NCBI GenBank assembly: GCA_031283895.1
Contig: JAITAV010000014.1
Location: forward strand, 1-52,657
Source: Puniceicoccales bacterium
GTDB taxonomy: Bacteria; Verrucomicrobiota; Verrucomicrobiia; Opitutales; UBA9783
DNA: 52,657 nucleotides
Direction of reading: 5' to 3'
The notes under the pieces are model-generated. The model did not search any database, had not been told where the DNA came from, and saw only the letters and a list, made by a program, of their open reading frames with translations. The position numbers and the translations under genes are program-made. Positions 1-8,519 of this stretch are shown here, one piece after another (position 1 is the first letter of the stretch; every line of letters begins with the position of its first letter).

Positions 1-525
1 CTGTGGAATTAAATCTTGAGTCGGTAGGGTATGATATTTTGGTGGAAGTAAAAAAGTGGGTACAGAGTATCTACCGATTGGAATGCCCTGCAGTTTTTTG
101 AGGTAAAATACCGATGAAAGGGCCTAAATCCCGGCGTCTGTTCGCATGTCCGAACAATAATGCCGAAGCTGCCGAGAAGTAGGCACGGTGTTGTCGGGGA
201 GAAGATAGGCTTTGACAAAGGTCATGGGCATTTTTTGGGGTGGTGCCACCGAGACATGCGATTTCTGGCGTAATACGAGGATTAAAAAGTCCATTTGGGT
301 CGCCCGATATACTTGTAACACACATACCTTCTATTACCACGTTGAACTCTTTTTTGAACAATCATCAAAAGCTCGACTTTGCAATGCACAAACGCTTCTC
401 GGCTCGGGTTTCGGCAGGAACATCCAGGGGAATAGGCATCTTGAGGCAGACAATAGGGTTGTGTCGCCGCGTTACTTCATCGGACAAAAAATCTAGATAA
501 ACAATGGATTGGATATATTTTTAAT
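1..525 (-). pseudogene. decayed gene remnant running off the left edge
   Basis: I do not recognise this. On the minus strand a frame is open from about 525 to 377 and reads like protein (for example PIPLDVPAETRAEKRLC). It hits two adjacent stops, reopens to about 71, and a second minus frame continues from about 321 to the window edge with one TAG at 124-126. The joined reading looks like a gene broken by frameshifts and stop codons. The plus strand also has two short open frames here (212-496, 240-500) without recognisable motifs. No function is assigned; it could still be chance open sequence. Confidence 0.35.
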
Positions 526-872
526 CTTATGTTTGTGGGCGTAGTCATTGTATTCGTTGCTGGTTTTGGATGGTTTTTCGCAGTACTTTTTAGGCAAGTG
601 TGTTTTGGGGATCCTTAGCGTGGCATCGATTAGGCGCCTGTGCTTCGTTACCTTGAATATCAAGGATGCCAAGATTCAGGTCAGCTCCCTGGAAAACTGT
701 AAAGCCCATTGAGCCTAAGAACCACGGAGCCTTTTGTGGGTTTCTAAACCTTACTCATTTTGCCCCAAAATTTAAAATTTGCCACTAAACACTCTTTGCA
801 TGTTAGGCAGCTCGCGTCTCATGTTGTACACAAATTAAAAAAGCACTGTACCCAATATATCACCGTATCCTC

Positions 873-906
873 TGAGAAAATGCATTTTTACCCTTACATT
901 TTCTCA
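873..906. repeat. 10-bp perfect inverted repeat upstream of tRNA-Asn
   Basis: TGAGAAAATG (873-882) is exactly complementary to CATTTTCTCA (897-906), with a 14-nt spacer. It lies 9 bp upstream of a consensus TTGACA. It could be an operator-like dyad for the tRNA promoter or a weak terminator hairpin closing whatever once lay upstream. The arms are AT-rich, so a strong terminator is less likely. Confidence 0.6.
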
Positions 907-914
907 ACAAAAGG

Positions 915-943
915 TTGACAAATTCGAAAAATGCAAAAACATT
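915..943 (+). promoter_or_regulatory. putative promoter of tRNA-Asn
   Basis: A perfect -35 hexamer TTGACA (915-920) is followed after 17 bp by AACATT (938-943), a weak -10 match. The tRNA begins 12 nt later. The -35 and spacing are good; the -10 is poor. Confidence 0.45.
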
Positions 944-954
944 GTCACAGACAA

Positions 955-1030
<76 letters not shown>

Positions 1031-1134
1031 GGGGTTCGGTGTACTTTCATAAGCCTTTGGGTAAATGAGTTTGCATACGTTTTCGTGAAAGATTTGCTTG
1101 TGTAGTGATGCATAGGGTGCTTATTGTGTCTAGC

Positions 1135-2928
1135 ATGAGGGAGTTAAGTCAACGAATACACACTTGTGGTGTTTTAAACCGTGCCCAAGTAAATCAAACC
1201 GTTACTTTGATGGGTTGGGTTCAAAGCCTGCGAGATCATGGTGGACTCTGTTTTATCGACCTCAGGGATCGCGAAGGAATTACGCAATTGGTGCTGGACC
1301 CCAACAAATTTCAAGCAACTTTAACCGTACTAAAACCGGAATCCGTCATTGAAATCTGCGGCACGGTACAACGGAGACCCCAAGAAGCTGTCAACAAGCG
1401 TATTGCAACCGGAGAAATCGAAGTTCAAGTGAATGGTATTGAAATTCACAACAGTTGCCAAACGCTCCCTTTCCCTTTAGATGATAAGGCAGATAGAGTA
1501 AGCGAAGATTTACGACTCACTTATCGCTACCTCGATTTGCGAAGAAAAATTAACCAAGACCGGTTACAACTGAGGCATCGCGCTTCCATGGTGATTAGAA
1601 ATTATTTGAGCGAAAAAGGATTTTTCGAAATAGAAACCCCTATTTTGTTTAAAAGTACACCCGAAGGCGCAAGGGAATTTCTCGTACCCAGTCGACTCAA
1701 TCCAGGTCAGTGCTACGCACTCACCCAATCGCCACAACAATACAAGCAAATGTTGATGGTCGCGGGTGTTGAACGATATTTTTCACTGGCACGTTGCTTC
1801 CGCGATGAAGATTTGCGTGCAGATCGTCAACCCGAATTTACGCAGATGGACCTGGAAGCCTCTTTCATGGATCGAGAAGATATTTATACGTTAATCGAAG
1901 GGCTCGTTGCAAAGCTGTGGCATAATTGTTTGGGGATATCAGTCAAAACACCTTTTTTGCGCATGATGTTTAAAGACGCCATGAATCACTTTGGGTCCGA
2001 CAAACCCGATATGCGTTTCGGCATGGAATTACAAGACGTCTCAGCCATTTTTCAAGCATCAAAGTTGCAAGTTTTTTCCAACATAGTTGCCCAAGGTGGT
2101 GTTATTAAGGCATTGCGCGTTGAACATTTCGCAGACGTTACCACGGGCGAACTCAATACGCTCGAACAAAAAGCTAAGGATCTTGGAGCCCAAGGATTGG
2201 CTTTTGTAAAGGTTAAGTCCGGTGAATGGAAGTCACCGCTAACAAAATTTTTGTCGGACGCAGAAAAGCAAGCTTTATTGCAAGCCTTAGACATCCAAGA
2301 GGGGGATTGTTTATTTTTCATGGCAGGGCCGTGGGAGAAAGCTTGTACGATCTTGGGGAAAATTCGTCTAGAAATTGGGTCTATATTGGAAAAACGAAGC
2401 CTTTTGACAATTTCGCCCAACGATTACAAATTTTTGTGGGTTGTCGATTTCCCACTGCTTACTTTCGACGAAGAACAAAACAAATACGTTGCAACGCATC
2501 ATCCTTTCACCGCTCCCCTAAAAGCAGATGTTTCTCTATTAAAAACAGATCCACAAAAAGTACGCGGGCAGCATTATGATTTGGTCCTCAATGGAACAGA
2601 GTTGGGAGGAGGTAGCATCCGAATTCATTCGGCAGAAATCCAGCAATTCATTTTTGAAGATGTACTTAAACTAGCTCCCGAAGTCGTTGAAAATCGGTTT
2701 GGCTACCTGTTGAAAGCATTCAAATTTGGAGCACCTCCCCACGGAGGTATCGCGCTGGGGTTTGATCGCTTGGTAGCATTGATGGCTGGCACACACAGCA
2801 TTCGAGATGTGATTGCGTTTCCAAAAACACAGAAGGGGCAAGACCTCATGTCCATGAGTCCGGGATATGTGGACAATAGGCAACTCGAAGATTTAAATTT
2901 ACAATTCTCATTCAATACTCAAAAATAA
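1135..2928 (+). CDS. aspS: aspartyl-tRNA synthetase (possibly non-discriminating)
   Basis: Class II synthetase that attaches aspartate to tRNA in the cytoplasm; bacterial type with a GAD insertion. The N-terminal OB-fold reads GWVQSLRDHGGLCFIDLRD. Motif 2 is FRDEDLRADRQPEFTQMD and motif 3 is GGIALGFDRLVALM near the C-terminus. The frame opens at GTG 1105, but family alignment favours ATG 1135 (MRELSQRIHTCG), giving 597 residues, close to the usual ~590. No clear Shine-Dalgarno precedes either start. Residue 35 is His (RDHGG). From knowledge of the family, His here is typical of non-discriminating AspRS and Leu of discriminating enzymes. However, the second determinant region reads RPQEAVN rather than the RPEGTVN common in non-discriminating forms, so specificity is unsettled. 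uppS follows after 5 bp. Confidence 0.97.
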   Translation: MRELSQRIHTCGVLNRAQVNQTVTLMGWVQSLRDHGGLCFIDLRDREGITQLVLDPNKFQATLTVLKPESVIEICGTVQRRPQEAVNKRIATGEIEVQVNGIEIHNSCQTLPFPLDDKADRVSEDLRLTYRYLDLRRKINQDRLQLRHRASMVIRNYLSEKGFFEIETPILFKSTPEGAREFLVPSRLNPGQCYALTQSPQQYKQMLMVAGVERYFSLARCFRDEDLRADRQPEFTQMDLEASFMDREDIYTLIEGLVAKLWHNCLGISVKTPFLRMMFKDAMNHFGSDKPDMRFGMELQDVSAIFQASKLQVFSNIVAQGGVIKALRVEHFADVTTGELNTLEQKAKDLGAQGLAFVKVKSGEWKSPLTKFLSDAEKQALLQALDIQEGDCLFFMAGPWEKACTILGKIRLEIGSILEKRSLLTISPNDYKFLWVVDFPLLTFDEEQNKYVATHHPFTAPLKADVSLLKTDPQKVRGQHYDLVLNGTELGGGSIRIHSAEIQQFIFEDVLKLAPEVVENRFGYLLKAFKFGAPPHGGIALGFDRLVALMAGTHSIRDVIAFPKTQKGQDLMSMSPGYVDNRQLEDLNLQFSFNTQK

Positions 2929-2933
2929 AACAC

Positions 2934-3629
2934 ATGGAAACGCCTCTTAAGCATGTCGCCCTCATCTTGGATGGTAATGGTCGTTGGGCTAAACAACGTC
3001 ATTTACCACGGTCGGATGGCCATAAAGAGGGCGCCAAACGTGCTTTTGAGATTGCGCAGCATGCATTTCAACATTGGCATATTCCTTTTTTGACTTTCTA
3101 CGCTTTTTCTACGGAAAACTGGCAACGTCCCAAATTAGAAGTCAGTACTATCTTTCGTCTGCTGAGTATGCATTTAAAAAAGCAACGTGAAAATTTTGTC
3201 AAAGAAAAAATTCGCTTGCATACTTTGGGAGACATTGCTCAACTCTCTTCCAACTTATATGCAACCTTAATGGATATCAAACAGACGACTTCCCAATTTA
3301 CCAAATACAATCTCGTCTTGGCGCTCAATTACGGTGCTCGGGAGGAAGTGCTGCGAGCCATTAAACTTTGTACACAGGTACCCTCCATCATCCCTTCGTT
3401 GGACTGGAACACCTTCTCGCGTTACCTATACACGGCTGATATACCTGATCCCGATTTGGTGATTAGAACCTCCGGTGAAATCAGATTAAGCAATTATTTA
3501 TGCCTGCAATCTGCCTACAGCGAATTATATTTTACGCCCACTTACTGGCCTGATTTCAATAAAGAAGCATTTGATTTGGCCATTGAAAACTACAAAAAAC
3601 GTGAACGACGTTTTGGTAATGCCGAATAA
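2934..3629 (+). CDS. uppS: undecaprenyl diphosphate synthase
   Basis: Cis-prenyltransferase that extends farnesyl diphosphate with isopentenyl units to make the C55 lipid carrier for peptidoglycan and other envelope polymers. The 231 residues carry the family signatures. DGNGRWA (13-19) contains the catalytic Asp13, FSTENW is at 58-63, and RTSGEIRLSN (178-187) is followed by SAYSELYF. Length is slightly shorter than the common ~250. It sits 5 bp after aspS and 5 bp before cdsA; the uppS-cdsA pairing is a classic envelope arrangement. The usual dxr/rseP continuation is not present here. Confidence 0.97.
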   Translation: METPLKHVALILDGNGRWAKQRHLPRSDGHKEGAKRAFEIAQHAFQHWHIPFLTFYAFSTENWQRPKLEVSTIFRLLSMHLKKQRENFVKEKIRLHTLGDIAQLSSNLYATLMDIKQTTSQFTKYNLVLALNYGAREEVLRAIKLCTQVPSIIPSLDWNTFSRYLYTADIPDPDLVIRTSGEIRLSNYLCLQSAYSELYFTPTYWPDFNKEAFDLAIENYKKRERRFGNAE

Positions 3630-3634
3630 CAATC

Positions 3635-4441
3635 ATGAAAAAACGTACGTTGAGTTCCATTTTCCTATGGGGAACACTGTTGGGATCCGTTTACTACTTT
3701 CAAAGAAGTGCCATCGTAACGTGGATCGTTTTAGTTTCTCTATTTTCGCAAATTGAACTTTCCAGAATGTTGCGTGCAGCGGGCCTAAATGCCTGGAATG
3801 CCTTCGATGCGTGGATAGCTGTCGTATTTCCGGTCACATTGTGGTTTATTCCCCTTACGGCCCAAGTTTTGGGATCCGTTTACCTTACATTTTTAATGGT
3901 CATTTGCCTAAGTGCTATTGTAAAAACCAAAAATGCATTGAGTTTAATCAGTTCGTTGTTTTCATTTTGGTACATCCCATTCAATTTGCACTTTTTGATA
4001 CTTTTTGCCAGGGCTGCACACGCAAATTTTCCCACCAGCACGCTATTCTGGATTGTTGCCGTTACCAAAATGACAGACATTGGAGGGCTCATAATAGGAA
4101 GTACCATGGGAAAACATCACCTGGCGCTTAATGTCAGCCCACAAAAAACGTGGGAAGGTGTCATGGGGGGTATTTTGCTGGCCTGCACGGCAGGTCTTCT
4201 AATCCCGTGTTGTTTTCACAACTTTACCGCCCTGAGCTACTGCCAAAAAATAACTTTTTCTTGTATTTTGGCCCTGGGTGCCGTTGTATCCGACTTAATT
4301 GAATCTTTGCTCAAGCGTCAATCGCAACAAAAGGATTCGGGGGGTCTCATTCCAGGCATTGGCGGGATTTTAGACTTAGTGGATAGCCTTCTGCTCAATG
4401 CACCCATAGGCTATTTCCTGATAAAATACTGTAGCGTTTAA
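3635..4441 (+). CDS. cdsA: phosphatidate cytidylyltransferase
   Basis: Integral membrane enzyme that converts phosphatidic acid and CTP to CDP-diacylglycerol, the branch point of phospholipid synthesis. The 268 residues are strongly hydrophobic with several membrane segments. The C-terminal CDP-diglyceride synthetase signature is present at about 224-253: LLKRQSQQKDSGGLIPGIGG then ILDLVDS. The acidic residues of the signature (D234, D248, D251) are kept, while the frequent PGHGG is PGIGG here. Last gene of the aspS-uppS-cdsA run; a decayed gap follows. Confidence 0.95.
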   Translation: MKKRTLSSIFLWGTLLGSVYYFQRSAIVTWIVLVSLFSQIELSRMLRAAGLNAWNAFDAWIAVVFPVTLWFIPLTAQVLGSVYLTFLMVICLSAIVKTKNALSLISSLFSFWYIPFNLHFLILFARAAHANFPTSTLFWIVAVTKMTDIGGLIIGSTMGKHHLALNVSPQKTWEGVMGGILLACTAGLLIPCCFHNFTALSYCQKITFSCILALGAVVSDLIESLLKRQSQQKDSGGLIPGIGGILDLVDSLLLNAPIGYFLIKYCSV

Positions 4442-4675
4442 ACGGATTAAAATTGGCATAACAAACCATCTTTCTCTCATAGTCCAACTAAATTTTTTGG
4501 AGAAGCCTGTGCATGAAATCTGTGAATTTTGACTAGGCTGCTCAATCAGTTGCATTTGAGTTAAAGGTGGTAAAGGTACTTACCCTTTTGTTTGAAGGCT
4601 TATTATAATGTATGGATTGTTTAGATTTAAATCTAGCCTGTGCCATCGGTATCCCCATAAATCACAAGGGAGTGA
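4442..4675. other. gene-free stretch after cdsA
   Basis: No open frame with protein-like content is convincing. Just before the relic at 4676 another frame reads GIPINHKGVSFS up to a stop at 4684-4686. This could be the upstream part of the same relic separated by a frameshift. Confidence 0.4.
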
Positions 4676-5104
4676 GTTTCTCATAGTGGTCCCCCTCTAA
4701 CTAAACGGCACTTTGTGATGCTCTATAGTATATGCAGTTACCTTATTTTTAACGAATGGCCCGGTGATGGTAACGTAAATACTATTCCAGCTGGCAAAAT
4801 TCTTTACTTTATACCAAATAATTTACATAAAGGAAATCAACTTATATATAAGCCTCTCAGACAAGGTGGCACTTCTTTTGACTTTGAAAATTGGATTGGG
4901 AAAGGTTATCCAACGAAAACAGTAGGCCTAACGGCGCGCAGTTTAAGCACCCATTTCCAGTTTGCCTGGGAAAAATTATAGTCCCTGAACGATCATAAGA
5001 CACATCTATTCAACATTAAAGATGCTTCTTTAAAGCAGGATATTGATGTTTTCTATCGATTCCAGGATATCTCTCAAACAAATAATGAGTATAGACATTA
5101 TTGA
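4676..5104 (+). pseudogene. relic of an unknown gene, copy 1 (in-frame TAG)
   Basis: I do not recognise the protein. A frame open from 4676 (GTG 4715 is the first usable start) reads LILFNEWPGD-like and LYFIPNNLHKGNQLIYK segments and then stops at TAG 4979-4981. Beyond the stop the same frame continues without interruption to TGA 5102-5104. The evidence that this is a broken gene is a second copy at 41199-41396 on the minus strand. That copy matches from TVGLTAR through FYRF to the same terminal TGA, and has CAG where this copy has TAG. So the stop is a nonsense mutation. The 5' end is probably frameshifted too. Together the copies indicate a decaying multicopy family. Confidence 0.7.
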
Positions 5105-5349
5105 TTGCATTCATTTATGCAGGAGTATGTACAATGGCTTTTTGTGTTTCAGTTTCAATGTGACGACCATGACTCTTTGACTGAAATGAATACCAAGGTG
5201 TGGATACCTAAAATAACAATTTCTAAATGTTTTTAGAGCGATATTTGTAAATCTTATGCATTAAAAAAATCTTGTGCATTGACGGGTTCTAAATTTGGGT
5301 ATTTCTTCTCTTTACACCTAGGGAAAAATGTCTCGATCCTCTTCATAAA
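5105..5349. other. gene-free stretch between relic and HIT gene
   Basis: No open frame or structured element could be supported here. It separates the plus-strand relic from the minus-strand HIT gene. Confidence 0.5.
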
Positions 5350-5694
5350 TCATCCCGGAGGCCATTGTAACGTACGGCCACCCAGCAAGTGTACATGCAA
5401 GTGGGCTACCGATTCGCCACCGTCCTTGCCGTGATTTATGACGATGCGGAAACCGGTATCGTAAATTTTCAATTGACGGGCAACTTGAGTGGCGATAAGC
5501 AGCAAATGCCCCAACAAATTCTCGTCTTGGGCGCTGGCTTCACCCACGCGGGCAATGTGCTTTTTGGGGATAAGTAAGCAATGAATGGGCGCTTGAGGGT
5601 CTATGTCTTTGAATGCAATGCATTGTTCATCTTCAAAGACAATGTGGGCTGGAATTTCTTTATCGATAATTTTTTGAAAGGTAGTTTTTTGCAT
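5350..5694 (-). CDS. HIT-family nucleotide hydrolase
   Basis: Histidine-triad protein of the HinT/PKCI branch, typically a purine nucleoside phosphoramidase in the cytoplasm. The 114-residue length is normal. The active-site triad H-x-H-x-H is seen as HLHVHLLGG with histidines at 98, 100 and 102, and the fold motif CLLIPKKHI is also present. The start is ATG at 5694, only 3 bp after the M48 protease stop, so the two are co-transcribed. The physiological substrate is unknown. Confidence 0.95.
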   Translation of the reverse strand: MQKTTFQKIIDKEIPAHIVFEDEQCIAFKDIDPQAPIHCLLIPKKHIARVGEASAQDENLLGHLLLIATQVARQLKIYDTGFRIVINHGKDGGESVAHLHVHLLGGRTLQWPPG

Positions 5695-5697
5695 TAT

Positions 5698-6936
5698 TTA
5701 ACGCGATAGATGTTGTTCTCTTTCGAAGAGCGTGGGATGTGAGTAATGAAAAGCGCTAAACCATGGATGTGGTGAAAGGTTACTTAAATTCTTTTTGTGT
5801 AATTTTTTGAGTGCCTGCATCAGGTGAAGGGCACACATGGGAGATTGTTTTTTCGCAAATGTATCCGCTTCGTATTCGTAACGGCGAGACACGTAATTAT
5901 TTATGGGATGAAACCAGTAGGTGAACAATGGTGCGCAAATGCACAGCAAAGTGAGCAGGGGTAAAGGTGTCGTTGTCATTGGAATCCCCAGTTGAAAGTT
6001 GAGCCAATTATTCTGTAATAACATATCGCAAGCTTTTAATCCCACCAAGGTTGAAAACGTGGACAATGCGATCATTTTTAGGATATGTTTACGTTTATAA
6101 TGGCCAATTTCGTGGGCTAAAATGGCTTCAATTTCTTCGTCTGTAAAATCCTTTAAAAGTGTATCGTACAAGACAATGCGTTGTATGCGACCTAGACTAC
6201 TGCAATATGCATTGGCATGTGAAGAGCGTTTGCTGGAATCTAGAACCTGGATGGCGGCTGCTTTGAATCCTGCTTTTTGCGCTAAAGTATCTAGCTTTGT
6301 TTTCAAGCCGCTATTTTCCAAAGGTGTCAATTTATTAAATAGAGGTAAAATGAGTTTTGGGTAGAGCCACATAAAGGTAATTTGTAATATGAAACTCCCC
6401 AAGGTCCCCCAAATCCACCAAGTACGTGGAAACGTTTGAATACCATAGAATAACAGGGCAAAAATGGGAATGTGGATGCATGCATTGATGACGATACTTT
6501 TTGTTTGATCGGAGACCCACAATTGCTTTGTGGACCTGTTAAATCCGAAACTTTTTTCTAGAGAAAACTGATGGAAATAATCCAAAGGTAAAAAGCAAAG
6601 GCCAAAACCAGTTACCCATAAAAATAGTGTGCAACTCTGTTTAAAAGTTGAAGATGATAGTAGATTGTGTTGATTTAAAAACCATGGAATAAGGCCCGAA
6701 AAAAGGATGCAAGTTATCAATAAGGCCTCGTAATACAATTGCAAAAGTGCAAATTGATTTTTTGCCAGCGTATAAGCAACGGTACGTTGTAAGGTTCCCG
6801 TATCCATAAAATTGCCGCAGTGTTCTGATATTTTCGTATTATTTTGGGTATGGGAGGCATTAAGTTTTCTGAGGATTGTCTCACAGATTACGCGTGCCAA
6901 AAGCAAGACTAACAGAATAACGTTTAACAAAGTCAT
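5698..6936 (-). CDS. M48-family membrane metalloprotease (Ste24/CAAX prenyl protease 1-like)
   Basis: Polytopic membrane zinc endopeptidase resembling Ste24. The 412 residues have about six hydrophobic segments, including residues 1-20, 64-85, 100-118 and 150-195. The zinc motif HEIGH lies at 275-279 in AILAHEIGHYKRKH. A downstream acidic ligand is in YEYEADTFAKK. Bacterial members are thought to act in membrane protein quality control, since prenylation substrates are generally lacking. First gene of a two-gene minus-strand operon with the HIT gene. A TATAAT box precedes it and GGAAA lies a few bases before the ATG. Confidence 0.93.
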   Translation of the reverse strand: MTLLNVILLVLLLARVICETILRKLNASHTQNNTKISEHCGNFMDTGTLQRTVAYTLAKNQFALLQLYYEALLITCILFSGLIPWFLNQHNLLSSSTFKQSCTLFLWVTGFGLCFLPLDYFHQFSLEKSFGFNRSTKQLWVSDQTKSIVINACIHIPIFALLFYGIQTFPRTWWIWGTLGSFILQITFMWLYPKLILPLFNKLTPLENSGLKTKLDTLAQKAGFKAAAIQVLDSSKRSSHANAYCSSLGRIQRIVLYDTLLKDFTDEEIEAILAHEIGHYKRKHILKMIALSTFSTLVGLKACDMLLQNNWLNFQLGIPMTTTPLPLLTLLCICAPLFTYWFHPINNYVSRRYEYEADTFAKKQSPMCALHLMQALKKLHKKNLSNLSPHPWFSAFHYSHPTLFEREQHLSR

Positions 6937-6952
6937 GATTTTTCCGATGAAT

Positions 6953-6958
6953 ATTATA
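6953..6958 (-). promoter_or_regulatory. -10 box of the M48-HIT operon
   Basis: Reading the minus strand, a perfect TATAAT sits 16 nt upstream of the M48 ATG at 6936. A ribosome-binding-like GGAAA lies between them. The -35 is weak. The divergent xseB promoter must lie in the same 66-bp gap. Confidence 0.5.
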
Positions 6959-7002
6959 TTTTAACCTTCACTTGCAAGTACCTTGATCGTAACTTAATCT
7001 TT

Positions 7003-7251
7003 ATGCGTACGAAGAAAAGCAAAAAAACGCCCTCTTTTGAAGTCGCTTTGAAAAAATTAGAGGACACCGTTATAGCCTTGGAACAAGGGGATGTTTCTTT
7101 ATCGGATTTGGTGGATCGTTACAAAGAAGGTCTTTATTACCAACAAATTTGCCAGGAGCATTTGGATCGTGCAGCATTATTATTGGATGAATTGACTTCA
7201 AATGGAGGAGTGCAGAAATTGCAAATTGAGGCCGATAAAGGTTTAGAGTAG
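7003..7251 (+). CDS. xseB: exodeoxyribonuclease VII small subunit
   Basis: Small subunit of the XseA-XseB nuclease that degrades single-stranded DNA. The 82 residues show the family signature from SFEVALKKLEDTVIALEQGD through LSDLVDRYKEG to a helical C-terminus. Length is typical. xseA is not in the window. The ATG follows a TAACTT hexamer by 7 nt with no Shine-Dalgarno, one of several starts that may be leaderless. Confidence 0.93.
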   Translation: MRTKKSKKTPSFEVALKKLEDTVIALEQGDVSLSDLVDRYKEGLYYQQICQEHLDRAALLLDELTSNGGVQKLQIEADKGLE

Positions 7252-7568
7252 AAAACATTTTGGCCTTTGGTTTTGCAGATGGATTGTGCATTTGGGTTGT
7301 CCTGGGAGAGGTATTGCGCTTTTTGTTTTGATATTCGCATAACAAAATCGTCATTGTATCGCTCGCTGTCAATGAAGTTATGCGTCATATCCGGATCATC
7401 CAGTGAAATTACCAAATGAAAATTACCATGGCGGTAGGTAAATGTTACACTGCATTTTTTGTGATCAAACACACTTGACAAAGGCGTACATCCGTCACTT
7501 TATGTAATAAGATCAATGTACATTTTTACATTAAAAGATGATGGTAAAATTTGATTATAATTAATTGT
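7252..7568. other. intergenic stretch before rpsP, with a weak minus-strand open frame
   Basis: A minus-strand frame (ATG 7481) stays open through 7255 and into xseB. Its first ~75 residues (for example FHLVISLDDPDMTHNF) look protein-like, but the rest is antisense to xseB. It may be a relic; I do not call it a gene. The stretch also holds a TTGACA (7475-7480) and a TATAAT (7556-7561) that probably serve rpsP. Confidence 0.35.
7475..7561 (+). promoter_or_regulatory. promoter elements upstream of rpsP
   Basis: TTGACA at 7475-7480 has no good -10 at 17 bp (CTTTAT at 7498-7503 is the best). A perfect TATAAT at 7556-7561 ends 7 nt before the rpsP ATG at 7569. If that box is used, transcription would begin at or within a base or two of the start codon, giving a leaderless mRNA. 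No Shine-Dalgarno precedes rpsP, which agrees. Confidence 0.45.
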
Positions 7569-7820
7569 ATGGCATTAAAAATAAGGTTGCAACGTTATGG
7601 CTCGAAGGGTAGTCCATTTTATCGTGTTGTAGTTGCTGAAGCATCGGCTAAACGGGATGGGCGTTTTGTAGAAGTATTAGGGTTTTATAATCCAATTGTT
7701 AAAGGGAATGCAGAAAAAGTTCGTATCAATGCAGAACGTGCCGGTTATTGGTTGTCTAAAGGAGCCCAACCAACGGATACGACTCGGTATTTGTTGAAAC
7801 TCGCTTGCCAAAAAATCTAG
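7569..7820 (+). CDS. rpsP: 30S ribosomal protein bS16
   Basis: Small-subunit ribosomal protein required for 30S assembly. The start is ATG 7569, giving [20 protein letters not shown], the standard bS16 N-terminus. The open frame extends 18 nt upstream, but those codons are not part of the family. The 83-residue length is typical. First gene of rpsP-trmD-rplS; rimM, usually between rpsP and trmD, is absent. Confidence 0.97.
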   Translation: MALKIRLQRYGSKGSPFYRVVVAEASAKRDGRFVEVLGFYNPIVKGNAEKVRINAERAGYWLSKGAQPTDTTRYLLKLACQKI

Positions 7821-7829
7821 GAATCTTTA

Positions 7830-8510
7830 ATGGGTATGAAAATTGACATCCTGACGCTTTTCCCAAAAATATTGGAAGGTTTTGTGTCTGAAAGTATGGT
7901 AGGTCGAGCTGTGCGTTCCGGATGTGTAGATTTACATGTACATAACCTTAGAGATTGGTCAAAAGATTCTCACAAAGCCGTTGACGATCGTCCTTTTGGC
8001 GGCGGTTCAGGTATGATTTTAAAACTTGAACCCTTGTGCGATGCGGTGAATGATTTGCAAACGCAAGGATCAAGGGTTATTTATCTGTGCCCTGATGGTC
8101 AAAGGTTGACGACTTCTGTCGTGAGACGATTAGCGCGTGAGTCGCATTTAATTTTAATTTCTGGACACTATGAAGGCGTTGATGAACGTTTTCGTGAACA
8201 TTGCGTTCACGAAGAAATTTCGATAGGAGATTATGTTTTAACAAACGGAACCTTACCTGCGGCCATTCTTATGGATACCATCATTCGTTATATCCCAGGT
8301 GTCTTGGGAGATGAACAGTCTTTAGAACAGGATAGTTTTAGTCATGAACTGCTTGCATTTCCTCAATACACGCGTCCTTGTAATTTTCAAGATTGGCAAG
8401 TTCCGGAAGTTTTATTTTCAGGAAATCATGAGATGATTGCCTTTTGGCGTTTAAAACAACAACTCGTCAGGACGCTGAGGCGTAGATCTGACTTAATTTT
8501 TAATAGATAA
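7830..8510 (+). CDS. trmD: tRNA (guanine-N1)-methyltransferase
   Basis: SPOUT methyltransferase that makes m1G37 in tRNAs reading CNN codons, using S-adenosylmethionine, and so prevents +1 frameshifting. Trefoil-knot motifs are clear: GHYEGVDER (112-120) and SIGDYVLTNG (131-140). The DRPFGGGSGM segment lies at 53-62. The common LTGGELPA is LTNGTLPA here, a mild variation. Translation starts at ATG 7830 (AGGA precedes it) or ATG 7836. It lies 9 bp after rpsP and 9 bp before rplS. Confidence 0.96.
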   Translation: MGMKIDILTLFPKILEGFVSESMVGRAVRSGCVDLHVHNLRDWSKDSHKAVDDRPFGGGSGMILKLEPLCDAVNDLQTQGSRVIYLCPDGQRLTTSVVRRLARESHLILISGHYEGVDERFREHCVHEEISIGDYVLTNGTLPAAILMDTIIRYIPGVLGDEQSLEQDSFSHELLAFPQYTRPCNFQDWQVPEVLFSGNHEMIAFWRLKQQLVRTLRRRSDLIFNR

Positions 8511-8519
8511 ATTAATAAA

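Noticed and set aside
212-500. Plus-strand open frames near the left edge.
   Set aside because: They overlap a more protein-like minus-strand reading and have no recognisable motif.
7137-7481. Minus-strand open frame of 114 codons overlapping xseB.
   Set aside because: About a third is antisense to a clear xseB gene, and no motif or ribosome binding site supports it. I mention it only as a possible relic.
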